Assembly: GCA_008921705.1 (NCBI GenBank)
Contig: VFFE01007034.1
Location: 815,250-879,249, forward strand
DNA from: Burhinus oedicnemus
Lineage: Eukaryota > Chordata > Aves > Charadriiformes > Burhinidae
DNA: 64,000 bases
Direction: 5' to 3'
This document shows positions 47,601 through 60,003 of this stretch, one piece after another. A program made the translations under genes and the position numbers. Numbering within the stretch: the first letter of the stretch is position 1; each line of letters begins with the position of its first letter. Below the pieces are notes generated by a model that saw only the letters and a list, made by a program, of their open reading frames with translations, was not told where the DNA came from and did not search any database.

Positions 47601-50020
47601 TTCTCATGTGCTCATCATCTTAGGGTAATCTTCGTGGATCTGACCCCCAAATGGGAAAGTCTCAGGTCTGATACATTTCATTAGGAAACAAAGGCATGTG
47701 TATGGCAGAGGAGGAACTTGGTTTCTCCACCTGTAGATTACTGTGATGTGCTTTATATCCTTTCACCACAACTTGCGCTGGAAATGGTGATGTGCACTGA
47801 GACCATCAGTATGATCATTTTTAGACGAGGAGCTGCATACCAAGTGGTTTAGGATTCTCCTTGTACCGTGCTCTACCAACGAAATTCTGAAGGAAATGTT
47901 CATGGCTCAGTGAAACACCTTTCCGTTAAAGACACAGGCAGGTGTAACTTTCCATCTACAAAGTCTTAATCAGAAAATGAAAAGTTTACAAACTTCATGT
48001 TTTGATCTTTACCACAGATAACATTCAGATGCTTTACACATCATGACAACCTGATCAATATATTAAATAAACAAACTGGTTAACCACATGCCCCAAGTCA
48101 AGTTGTGGTACTTTTTATCTCAGTCAGTACTGATGATAAGCACATTTTGTCAAAGGATTCTCCCACAAAACACTTCAGCCAGCATTGTCACATCAATTTG
48201 CAATGAAAGTGCTTTTTAAATTTCTCCCCATAACTTTTAAAATCATGTATCCCTTTTAAACCAACTTACATCTAAAAGGTAAAGATATCTCGAAAGCCGA
48301 TCTAAAAACCAGCTAGTTACCTTTCTGCTTGTCTATTCATTACCAGATGAATAAACATCCAATGCAATGCAGTAATACATAAATGTCTTATGAAATTGTC
48401 TCTGTTTGAAATGGTCAAAACAATAAAAATGGTGAAGCGTATCTTCGCTGCCAAAGAAGGGCTCAGTAAAAAAACGCGCTTTGAAGAACTTTGCATTTTT
48501 ATATGAATAGGAGTTAAAAAGCCTAAACTTAGACTCAGAAAAATACTTTGTAAGAGATCTGCACTCTGTGATACCTTTCTTCAGGCTGAATGGAGCCATT
48601 AAAATTCTGCTTGTGTTCACATTATAGTCTCAATAGCTCCCAGACAAAGACAAGATGTTACTTGAGAAATTAAGGCATTTCAAACTTCACAAACTTTGGT
48701 TTCAAGACCTTGCAGCACCGAATTCCAAATATAATTTATCCTGAAAATCAGGGAGCATACTAAAATGATTATTGCATGTAATTTTTAGGATACAGAATTC
48801 ACATGCAGGCAGCTTAGTCCAATTCAGGTAGAAAAATTATGTTCAGTTTCCCTAAAAATTCCCCCCTAGGTTCAGCCATGTTTCATTTTCCTTAGCCTAG
48901 AGTTTTGCCAAGCATTGTTGAGTATTAGTTATCTTCAGTTACAGAGGCATATGCATTTTGTGCTATATTTAGCTATTTCATACTTTGGATTTTTTTTTTT
49001 AATTTGAATATAAATATTTTTTTCCCAATTTCCAGGTTTTAAGGAAAAGAGAGTGCAGATCACCTCTTTCTCCCTGCTTCATGTAGTAAGATTTGCAGAA
49101 CTGTGTAACAGTTTGATGTGGTAGTATTGTAACACAGTGCCCTTTACCCGGGAATTTATCATACTGAGAAGAATGCATTTCTGATTTAACTCATTATTTA
49201 CTCACGCCTATAAAATAGGGGAAGATGCTTAAATCTATAATATATATATTTTTAATATATTGCTGAACTTGAAGCCACACAAGCAAGATCATTGCGTGTC
49301 TAAGGCAACATAGTTCTTGCAGTATTGGTATCTTGCAGTACCCATATGATAATGGGTAACATTCAAGACAGAAGCAAAAGCGAACACAGGACATTCCCTC
49401 TCTCTCCTTCCTGTACAATTAAGATATTGCTGTTTTCAGATAAATATTATGCAATTTAATTAAAAACTGAGACAGGTTCTAACATATTGCAATACCTTTA
49501 TTGTACGAGACTTGCACTGTTTTCATTCCCCAAATCCTTAATATCTATTCTTATCCTGACTCTTCCTATTCAGGCTGGGCTGCTACCTAAATGTCCCCTG
49601 AAACATCTGCTAACACTCTGGAGTACTGCAAAGTCAATAGTGCTATACTTCTTCCAGCCTGTTTAACCCTCCCTTTGCTACAAATGATCCTCCACAGCAG
49701 CTTGAATCAAGAAAAAAGAAGAAATGCTAGTTGTAAGGGATGAGTGCTAGTAGCAGAATGGATTTTTTTTAAAAATAGATAACCTACTGAAAAAGTAAGA
49801 ACTTGCTATTCTTACATCAGGGATGTTGTATGCCTACAAATGAAAAGACTAGCAAAGAAATCCTTTCACTGGACATGACACACTCGAACATGCCAGAAAC
49901 ACAAATCTCTCCAAGAAGGCATTAGTTTTAATATAAATAAGCCACAGGTAATATAGTATTTACTTTAAAACAGGTGTGTTTTCATCTCCTTTTCCTCTCA
50001 GAAAATAACTACTATCTGAC

Positions 50021-50100
50021 CTATCAGTTGTGTGACCTGCAGCAAGTCACAGTCATCCTTGGTGTCCGTGGTTTTCTCATCTTCAGACTAGTGACTGTAC
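50021..50100 (+). mobile_element. MIR-like SINE fragment
   Basis: GTTGTGTGACCTGCAGCAAG followed by TCACAGTCATCC and TTTTCTCATCTTCAGA corresponds to the conserved MIR core and 3' part. Confidence 0.65.
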
Positions 50101-53100
50101 AGTGCACTTAATAGCACCTTGATGCTCCTCTGATACTCAACGTTATGTTGTGTAGAATCCTATAATGGAAGTAGGACCACAATACACACAAGAAAAAGCA
50201 AATGAGACAGAAGTGAAAATTTCTATGTCCCAGGCACAAACACTTCTGGGGCAGGATGGAATGACTAGAATATATAAGATCATGTTCTGCAGAGTATTCT
50301 TGATTTGTTGGCATATAGAGAAAAAAATAGGCAGGAAAAGGGTTATATAAAGCACAGTAGCAGAACTATTTTTATTACAGACAGGAGAGTCACAAGAAAA
50401 TAAATACATACATTTTAAGTATGAGGGAAACCAAGAAACGGGTAGAAGGATGGTTTGTCCAGACAGCACATCCCTTTTTAGGCAACTGTCCCTTTATCCT
50501 TTACTTGTGCTTGTAAACAGGGCAAAAAGTGTCAACTCCAGTCAGGAGTATAAATTTTTTCCCTGAAGACCACAAGATTATCTGTAGGGGTTTACCAACT
50601 CTTCACACACAGCCAGTCACATTCAGGTCCTAGGGCTTGGTAGAGTTGCAAGTAGTTGTAACATCTACTCTCCTTGCCAAAGACTGAATCACGTCTCTGT
50701 ACAGGCCTTCTTGTTTAATCTGAGCAAGAGATTATGCTTAGTGTCCAACAGCCCTTCTTTAAAGGGCAAAAGTGTGATAGAACATAGACAAACAACCTCA
50801 AGAAACTACTTAGCAACACTGAACGTTTCACTTCACAACTCTTAGCATACTGTTTACTAAAGACATCTTATGCCAGTGATTACAGTAGTTTCTAGATGCA
50901 AAAAATTAGCCAGAATACTGACAAAGCAAGTTCTTTTCCAGTTTGACCAAACGCTAGATCTCAACCTTTCTTTGGAATGTTTATATGGGAGATAAAAGAA
51001 AGGTTAGTCTCCTCAACAGCACCAGCAAAACTATGCATCACAACTATTCCAGATGGCCAAAAACTTAATTTGTGTGAGTTTTTTTTCCATTGGAGACAGC
51101 TTATTTTTCCTTGCTGTAAGGAACTTACTTTTCCAGTTTGCGGGGGCAAGTGTTTGGATTTGAAATGAGACATCTGCTACTTGGAGGTTAGAACAGCGAC
51201 CGCAAAGAAGCACATATAGTAGCATTCCTGCTCAAGTTTCAAACTACGATGGACAGGGTTGCCTGAGGTCAAGGCTGTCATGAACTAGCTCCATGTTCCT
51301 CTTGGCCAGTAAACACCAGTAAAAGAATTACCTATGGAGACAGCCAATGCCTCTAGATATTGTGTGTTTTTTTCTCCTCCTTCCTTCTGAATTTATGCAC
51401 TGGGGGGCCTAGCCTGCTTCTTACGTGCTATCTATCTAAATTTCTATTTAAAAGCAACATGAGCACTTCCATGTAGGAGAAGAATGTACCTGCACACAGG
51501 TATGTATAGAGGGATACACACCTTAGAGTCATGCATTTACATTATAATGTACATCATACATTAGTAAGTGACCATTGCTAAGGATGCGCTTATTACTGTG
51601 CTGTAGAGTTGCTTAACCTGTAAGTCTATTACTCTTTAACTCTTCACAGTTTTTCAACTTCAGTGCAGGTTTCCAAGGAGATGGTCTGCAAGCCTATTAT
51701 ACAGGAAAATAAGGATGTGTAGTTTATTTCATAAAAAACACACGCTACATTATACATCATCAAGGTTGGGAAGACTCCCACTGGAGTCATGATCCCAGTG
51801 TTCTAGGTATTCTACATAATCACAGAGAAATACCGCCACTCTCAAACACAAACAGTTTGGAGGGAGAAGCAGAAATACAGAAACATTCAAGATGACAAAG
51901 AGCTGAAAATATAATCCCGGCTATCTTTGATGCAGACCACTGCATTACACAAGTCCTGTACTGTAATATATAAACCATTAGTAAAAATCACAAGTGTAAC
52001 TCTGAATTTTATATTGCCTTTGACTATAGCAGCTTGATTGGGCACTTAGAGGATTATAAAGCTTTTTAATTTTGCTCCTGTTTCTTAGCAAGGAGATGTG
52101 ATGACAACATTGAAAACCAAGGCTGGAGGTCAACCTTGCATATTTCTAAGGCCAGCTGGCCAAGTGTTGTATAGCCATAGGGTCATTAAGCTGGATACTA
52201 CTGGAAAACTGGTATCTTTAATTAATTTTTGATGGTAAGTGTTGGATATGGTTAGGGACCACAGTGAATTAGTCCCAACATTGATCTTGGCCAGTAGGTA
52301 TTATCTATTGTTTGTAGAGACATTTGTGTGTCCTGGTACTCAGAAGACAGCCACCTTTTATCTGGACTGTATTTACTGAAACATTAACAGAATGTATACA
52401 AGCTAAGCTTCAACACTTCAGATGGAACTCTAGAAGCCCATGCATTTTAGGTTTTCTGTGCATGAGCTGTGAAGCTAAGGAAATGCTAATGTAATAAAAT
52501 GAAAAAATCAATTTCCCTTGCTGTGCTGTTCTTTCTACCAGCCATTACTATTAGTAATTAATTAGTTAAAATTGTTATTTTAACTACAACTTTCATACAG
52601 AGCTCTGCTTAGGTCCATTTAGAGTCTATGAAGAGCAAATGAAAAATTAATTGTCCTCTGTTGCAGAGAGGATTTTATTAGGTGCTCATATGTTCTGAGT
52701 ACATAAGGACAACTTTATGGAGAAAAGCAAGCTCATGGGGTTTTAGATTTCTTAAAACACTTAAGGGCATTACTCATGACGGTCTGGTACAAGACGTGCC
52801 ACTGCAAAACAGAAGTTAGTTACATGTGCTTGCTAGTATGCCAGTCTTTATGCAAGCACTGACAAAGCTAATTAAGGAAACAAATTTATCTTGTGTACGT
52901 ACTAGAACCAAACCGCACAACTCCACCATCCATACCATTCTCTGAGTCAAACTGCAGCTACTTCCTCAGTAATTTTGGTTTCACGGCCGTTCAAAAAAGA
53001 TTAGGAATTACACAGATGTACTATTTCAAACAAGAATTTTAAACATTACCCCCATTATCCCTGAATAAAAGGACAACCTGTTAACAGCCAAAACTTTCCC

Positions 53101-54186
53101 CATATTAAGCTTTTTAATTTTGTTCCTATGTTTCTTCTTCACATTAATACAAATCTAAGAGGAAGAACCACTAAATAACGAAGATGGTAAGTGCAAAATT
53201 GGGATTACAGGACAAGCATTTTTCAAACTTAGCTGCAGCTCTGGCAAATTCTCATAGGGAGTAAAAAGCTGCATTAAACTCAGTCTCCTGCCATCTGAAA
53301 ACAATCTCTACCTAAGAATAATCCTTCCAAACCTGACAATGTTTTAGAAATGGGAATACATACACTCTTTGGCTGTATGTAAACACAAAACAAACAATGA
53401 GAAATCGTAGCCGTGAGCTGAGCCACACAGAACGCTCTGCAGAAACCAATTCCTCTTCAGTTTTCAGTGTCCTCCTTCTTAGGCTGTTTTGTCTCAACAA
53501 GTTGCTAGCAGGGCGACATGCTAGGTTCTTTTATAGGTATGCAGAATCCTTAAAGGTCTGATGAATAAAAACTCCCTCTGCCCCTTCCAGAAAATGAAGA
53601 CTTTCTCTGTAAGCTGAAATCTCAGTAACCCAGGAAAGTACAATAAAAGCAAGAATACAGTTATTTATGTCCCTTCCAGCTGATATTTTTAAGGGTTTTC
53701 TTAACCATTAGAAGGCAATAAAAGTTGCCTGTGATTCCAATGTTTCAAATCAATTCCTTTCAAATACAAATTACCAAATGTAAGATAAACATCCATATAA
53801 TTTCTTTCTCTGTGCTTCACAGCAATACGCTGGATGCTACAAACATTTTTTTCTTGAAGAGCTTGGGTACATTCAAGAGACACTTCTGCAGGCCTCAGGG
53901 TACCAAGACTCAGTCCATTCCTATTTAAGCTATATACTCGCCTCACTACTCACCAGCTCTCACTTTCAGCAACTGTCATCATTCTTCCGTTCCTCTGTAG
54001 TTTGGTATTCTGCAAAGAGCCGCTAGTTCACCTTCCAACTACCATCCCATTTTATTTTATTCCATCATTTTAGAGACAGGTATTTTTACATAGGGTATTT
54101 GTTAGCCCTCATGATGACAACTGAGAACCTCACACTGTTCAGTGTGCTTCAACACCTCTCCAAAAGATAAACAACTTAGGCAACAT

Positions 54187-54240
54187 TATCTTTATTTTAT
54201 AGATAGGGAGTACAGATAAGAGAAAAATCTGAGTGACATT
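54187..54240 (-). mobile_element. MIR/L2-like 3' fragment
   Basis: ATTTTATAGATAGGGAG followed by ACAGATAAGAG and GAGTGACAT is the reverse-complement pattern of a MIR/L2 3' part. A further possible piece lies near 54361-54410 (ACCCAGGACCTCCCAAGC). Confidence 0.5.
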
Positions 54241-54449
54241 TGAAAAGCATTTAGAAAGTTTATAGCTCTTAACTTTCAGACTCTTCATTAATGGAACTCG
54301 GAGCCTAAATCACTTCATTGGTTTTGACATTGCTGCTCTAAGTTATATGCCAAAAGAAGTTGTGTGAGAAGTCAGAATGTGATTAAGCACAGAACTGACC
54401 CAGGACCTCCCAAGCTAAGAAAGCACAGAATAGAATGCTCAAGTCACCA

Positions 54450-54678
54450 ATAGGACTCAAAACATACTTTATTCAAAGAACAAGATTCATGGACAGGAAA
54501 ATTATGTTTACAGGAAAATCCAGCAGTAAAGAAAAATCTGATTGCTATTGAAATTAACTCACCGAGTTTCATATTTTTGGTTAAGGTTCTGAATAATTAC
54601 ATATCCATATCATACAGAAATATTAACATAGTAGTTTAATATTTCTGTAGTAATTGGATGTACCTGCAGAGTCTGCTC
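54450..54678 (-). other. MRPS35: MRPS35 3' UTR with poly(A) signal
   Basis: A canonical AATAAA lies on the minus strand at 54473-54468, about 205 nt after the stop codon. The exact cleavage point is not visible, so the lower boundary is approximate. Confidence 0.6.
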
Positions 54679-54957
54679 TCACGGTAATGCTTGTATATTC
54701 AATAATTTCTTCACAGATTCCTTATACTGAGACACGTTATTTTCGGTTTCACCTTCATTTTTAAGGGCAATTACAGAGTTTCTGTAATTCTTAACTACTT
54801 CAGATGCAAGGAGCTCTTCCTTAGTTACATTACTGACATTCTCTGAGGCTTTTATTCGAAGTAGTGTATCCAAGGCGTTTTTCTGAGAGCGGCTATTTTC
54901 CCAGATATACTCTTCCATGTCTTCCTCAGTCTTTTCACTCTCCCACATCTCAGTTTT
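54679..54957 (-). CDS. MRPS35: MRPS35, last coding exon (C-terminal 92 residues)
   Basis: The acceptor CTTCTTTCAG|AAAACT (AG at 54959-54958) opens a phase-0 exon encoding 92 residues and a TGA stop at 54681-54679. The motifs EDMEEYIWENS, KEELL and SQYKESVKKLLN match the C-terminus of the mitochondrial small ribosomal subunit protein MRPS35 as I recall the human sequence. The protein is a structural component of the mitoribosome and acts in the matrix. The chain is charged and helical in character, with no membrane segment. The rest of the gene (about 70% of the protein) must lie to the right. I searched the minus strand by eye up to 64000 for the preceding exon (expected to end near YDYAVYLL...YHESW) and did not find it. 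The gene is convergent with MANSC4, as in human. Confidence 0.93.
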   Translation of the reverse strand, partial: KTEMWESEKTEEDMEEYIWENSRSQKNALDTLLRIKASENVSNVTKEELLASEVVKNYRNSVIALKNEGETENNVSQYKESVKKLLNIQALP

Positions 54958-57900
54958 CTGAAAGAAGACATACATCATCTTAAAAAACTACTCAAGACTG
55001 AAACACAGCTACAATACTTTGAAGAAACTTCTCTCTCATACCAATTCACTTAAAAAATTACTTTCATCATGGAAGATATTTCCCCTCCTCTAAAGTCCAA
55101 GGCTTGTAACTCAAGCCTCAGACAGAGTTCAAAAGGTGCCTGTATGCCGCACGTTTTCTGTTCAGAATTAGTTTCTTTCCTCCTACTTAACAAGTTCTTT
55201 ATGTATCTGGGAGATATAACTAGACAAGTCAAAATGGGAAGAAAAGCTTGTGGAGTAACAAAAAACCTTGTAAAAGTAGTAATTTTAAATAAACCTAAAT
55301 GCTCAAGCTTTGGAAGTAGTCACCTAGCTATTATGTCCCTAGTGTATGATTTTGGTATGCTTACATTGGCTATAAGATGCAAAGTGAGACAGCTCATACC
55401 AAGTAACCCATGATGAGAGACAGTAATCCTTCACCATTTGGGAAATGTTTTAATTGTGACTCATAAGGAAAAGGACAACCAATTAATCCATTTCATCTTC
55501 CTGCAAAATAAATTGCTCCTCAAAAGAATCTCTATCCACAAGATTTTTACCTAATTGGCGTTGCAAGTATAGACAGGATCAAAAGTTGAACACACAGAAG
55601 AAATCATCCCTGTGCCTGTAAATACTTGGCTTGTGCAGTTGTTCTTTATAAATCTTGTATTTGAATATTTCTCTAATTCTGCAGGCCTTCCTCTAGCTTC
55701 ACAGACTATTTAAGGGATATTTCGAATGTTACAACCTGCTATTTTTGTATATTTGACTTTTATTGTACTTTTGTAAATATATATGCTTAGTAGACATATT
55801 TGTATTTTTAGATATTATAGATTGCATATTTATTTGTATATTTATAATTATTTAGTACTTTACTAAACAATACATCACATGCTAATATTATTTCAGCTGT
55901 ATAAGAATCATAATTAGAATTATTTTTGGTGGTCATGTTTTTCTTAGAATTGTTGTAGAAGTCATGTCTAAATAAAACATTTCTCTGGGAGTAAGTTCAA
56001 AGAAACATTATAGTAAAGCATTTACATCATATGGGTTTTTTCTTTTTTTCCCCCTTTTAAAGAATAAAAAAAAAAAATTAAAAAAAATCCCTTGCCAGAA
56101 AGGGCTCTTCAGTAAATCTTTAGCTATGCTATGCAGAATTCAAATAAACCTGGCAATCACAAGAGGGCTGGATTTTTTAGAGGGTTGGGGTTATTTTTTT
56201 TGCTTTGGTTTGTTTTTTGGGGGAGGGGTGTTGTTGGTTTTTCATTTGTATATTGTATTCTGTCCACTAGGCAACAAGGTTGCTGCAGTCAAACCATAAT
56301 ATTTAATAACCTTTAATTAAGACTCAAGATTATTTTTTCCCCCTACAACTCTGTGTGCTTGGGTCTGTCTATTTGAATTTAAAAATACTTTAACAAATGC
56401 TGCATCTTGCACCTGGTAAATGGAATCTCTTGTCTTTTAAATCTCTGAGTCCAAATGTTTAGTCAGAAACAGTGATTAACACTGCTAAAAGGCTCATATG
56501 ACTGACATTAAAACCTGGACACAATACAGCACAGAAGTAAGAGAACCTCATTGAATTTCTAAAGGGGAAAAAAAAAGGATGTACTGTAGCCTGTGTTGCT
56601 AAAACAGTAGTGGAACAAGTAGATATAGTAAACTATTCCTTGAATGTTTGAAAAATACTGCAATTCAATTTGGAGATTTATGTAGTTTTAAATTAACGAC
56701 ACCATCCTGTTTTATGTATCCCTTGTTTATCTGTATAATGGCTATCCAAGACATTTTCTTCCTAAACTCCAAAAGAATTTTAAACCAAGAGCTTCTCTCA
56801 CAGGGATAGAGTTTCTCAAGAGTAAGGGAATATGGGTATCGCTCCTGGTGACTCCCTGGACCAAACTCATGTTTGAAGTTCAAACAAAAGATCACTGTGA
56901 GGCTTTTAAACACCTTTAAGTTATAGCAGACAACAACTAATTATAGTTATTACATTTATCTCTTCAGGAAAATCCTTCTCTGAATTTACAGGATTTCAGA
57001 GATGAAAGCTGATAAACAGATTAAGATTTCCCTATCTCTTTTGAGCTATACAGAGCAAGAAGATTTTAAAGGAGGCCAAAGAAACTGTTAAGTATTTCTT
57101 TCTTGGAATCATTCCCAGCAGAATGGTGTGTCAAAATGGATTTTAAAATAAAATCTGACTTCTGTAGGGGAGGGAGGCAGGAAAGGAGATTTGACAGTAG
57201 GGGAGATTTCAAAATCCATTCCTTAACCCTGGTACAAGAAGCCAGTATCCACTGCTGCAATGTTGGTGGCCATGCCTCAAAATGAAAAGTTATTCTACTG
57301 TACACACACAGGTCCAGACATATATCACAAACAGGAAACTGAACAGAAACCAGATTTTTGCAAACTGACTATATTGAGTGCAACTTAAAATACCTTTCCA
57401 ACCAGATTTATTGCAAGAGAAAAAGTGAATCTGGAATTATATTTTCATTTGAAAAAGCACCCTAGGCAGACAAGGACCCATGAAGTCTGAATACTGGAAA
57501 TGTTACAAGTATTATAGCCACAGTTTAAAGTGTTATGAAGAAAACTAATGAGACAATGAATGAAACTTCAAAAATGAGATCTTCATCACTCAAGAGTTTT
57601 GTTAGTTGATTATTTTTGTCCCCTGCAAATGTAAAATGTTAGTGCAGTAAGAGTCTTACAAACAAAACTGTGAAAACTGGAATTTCAGTGTGGCATTGTA
57701 TAACATTTTTCTAGAATCCCCACTTAATGAACAAGGTTAAAAATCAAGAATGTATGTTTCTTCAATGAATTCACTAAAAATGATTGCTTCATTCTATCTC
57801 ACCTAAGACAGAATCTCAGTAAGTATTAAGCAGCCTGGCTGCAGATGCACTCAGATGACAATTTCAACTGTTTCTCTTACCAGAACTTCCTATAAGAACC

Positions 57901-57904
57901 ACCA

Positions 57905-57935
<31 letters not shown>

Positions 57936-57940
57936 CCACA
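57901..57940 (+). repeat. (AAAC)n-type simple repeat
   Basis: Short iterations of AAAAC and AAAC within an A-rich tract in the MRPS35 intron. Confidence 0.8.
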
Positions 57941-58176
57941 CCAGAAAGCAACTTTTCATATAAAGTCAAAGTAAAATGCCCTTTTACTAAAGAGGCATAG
58001 AAGAGTGATTGTTTTTTTACACCTCCTAATGCAAATATAATTTTTTTTTTAATGCTATAAACAGAATAAGGATTTGTTTAAGCCAGTATTTTGGGAGGTT
58101 TATAAGCCTTTACAGTGCTTAATCTGAAGTGCTGACATAGTATAAAAACTAAAATAGTACTTTGGCTAGTGAAATA

Positions 58177-58208
58177 GCTTTTTACATAAAATTGCTTTTT
58201 ACATAAAA
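58177..58208 (+). repeat. 17-bp direct repeat
   Basis: GCTTTTTACATAAAA occurs at 58177-58191 and again at 58194-58208, a minimal tandem duplication. Confidence 0.85.
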
Positions 58209-59107
58209 GTCATTAACAAAAAGCTTCAATGTATATTCAATATATATTGTACCCTTAAGCTCAGAAAAAAGGAAAGCATTTCACCATCTTTTTTTCCCCT
58301 TTAGTTTTTTTCTAGTTTAACTTTCATAATTTTGCTGCCACAGCCAGGATTAGAATTGTCAGTTTTGTGGTGTTTCTTTTGGGGATGACATTTTAACTGA
58401 AATTAACTAAAATTTGAAAGTGGCACACAGAAATCTTCAAGGTAACTAAAAACATGACTCATGTTAGTCCATTTTCTTGTCAATGGTTTGAACAGTTAAA
58501 AATTTAATGCTGTTTAGCAAAGACCAAGTATTTTAGTGAGATTTTTTTTTTTGAGGGGAAGGAAAGTTTTTTAAGCTGCAAGTCAAATTTCAAACCCTGT
58601 ATAGCCTGGAATAAATACATTTATTTCTTAGTACGGATTTGAAATAAAAGATACTCTGTGTGGTACAATAATCACAGATTTTCAGGTAACAAATGACATC
58701 TGTGCTAGCATTTTCCAAATTATCGGGTACCTTCAAAGCCAAAAAGGAGCTGGCAAAACAATTAGGTACTTATCTCTTTGGATATATCACACCTTTGAAC
58801 TGCACTATTTAGTTAGCAACTAACTAAAGGAAGTTTTAATTGCTTGGTGATGCAGAACAGGTTAAAATACATTCTTCTGAATGAGCAGTGCATTATTTTC
58901 TAGGACATAGCAGTGGCACGGGGCAGGTAAGACCTCTAGAGCATAAAGGAAAATCAAAAAAACCACTGTGACAACTAAACATTCCAGCAAGGTACAAATG
59001 TAAAACAGAAAAGGAGAACAAGCAGAGAAGAAAGAACAGAACTTTGCCTCAAAAAATAACACTGGATACAAGAGATACTCTCATACTTGATACTCACAGG
59101 CTTAATC

Positions 59108-59185
59108 TCTGGTTCTGCCACTAACTTAAGAGTCCTCAGCAGTCAGCATCATCTAGATCGCCTCTTTCAAAAATGAGGAAAACAC
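59108..59185 (+). mobile_element. MIR-like SINE fragment
   Basis: GGTTCTGCCACTAACTT and a later AAAATGAGGAAAA stretch match the middle and 3' part of MIR elements, with a diverged segment between. Confidence 0.5.
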
Positions 59186-59940
59186 CTAATTTCTCTGGGC
59201 TGATGTGGCTGCATGTATTTTCTGGGAAATCCAGGCTTCTAAAAGGGTCATTTAAAAGGTATTTATCTAACTCAGTTTGTTTTCTGAATGCCAGTCAGGT
59301 AAGATTCTAAGCCTGTCAAGAAAGTGATATTAAGGGTCCAAATCTTTGATGATTTTCTGTTCATTATGTTACTATCTATGCCCCATAAGACTTCAGTTAA
59401 CTCCAACATTTAGACTGAAAATTAAACAGCTATAAAGTATGTATTTATGCATTAAAAAGGAGCCTTGTTTCTCCACCAACTAGAAACATAGGGCTTAAAC
59501 ACAAGGTATTGCAAAAAGCCTACTGCAGTCTGAAATAGTACAAAAGCAATTTTTAATTCAGCCCTTTGCCTGAATGTTCATTCTCTGTGGTTCCAAGCAA
59601 GATGTACAAAAAAGTTTAACTTCAGATAAAGTTTGTTAAATTTAACATCTACCATGCCACTTAGCTTTATCTTTTCTGACTCACATTAATAATGAAGACT
59701 CTTTCAAGTTGTTAGACTTGTGGTGAGTGCACAATGAGATGTAACACATAGTTCAAAGTATATCTTACAACATTTAGAGATCACCCTTACTTCAGCCTCA
59801 GTTTGTGTTACTTAAACCATACATAATGACATACTAAGAAAGAATACTATTGTAGGAAAGGCACAATTGTATCACACTTAATTATTCTAAGATATCAAAG
59901 TCAGGAGATTAACTGAAGACTGCTTAGTGTAAAACCAAAT

Positions 59941-60003
59941 GGTGCCCAGAGCTCTAAACCTGTCTCTCCCAGGTACATGCTCTAATCACTAGGCTATGGC
60001 CCC
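59941..60003 (-). mobile_element. MIR-like tRNA-derived SINE, 5' head
   Basis: On the minus strand this reads like the tRNA-related head of an amniote MIR/CORE-SINE. An A-box-like TAGCCTAGTGATTAGAGC is followed about 25-30 bp later by a degenerate B box (GGTTTAGAGCTC). It is a fossil copy in the MRPS35 intron, in the same direction as the gene. Confidence 0.7.

Larger units (their letters stand above)
47601..54449. other. Tail-to-tail spacer between MANSC4 and MRPS35
   Basis: About 6.8 kb of AT-rich sequence with MIR-like pieces near 50.02-50.1 kb and 54.19-54.24 kb. No exon, RNA gene or recent transposon was recognised. Confidence 0.7.

Noticed and set aside
59941..60003. Functional tRNA gene on the minus strand
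   Set aside because: It has A-box and B-box resemblance, but the B box is degenerate and no cloverleaf or terminator is visible; a SINE head fits better.
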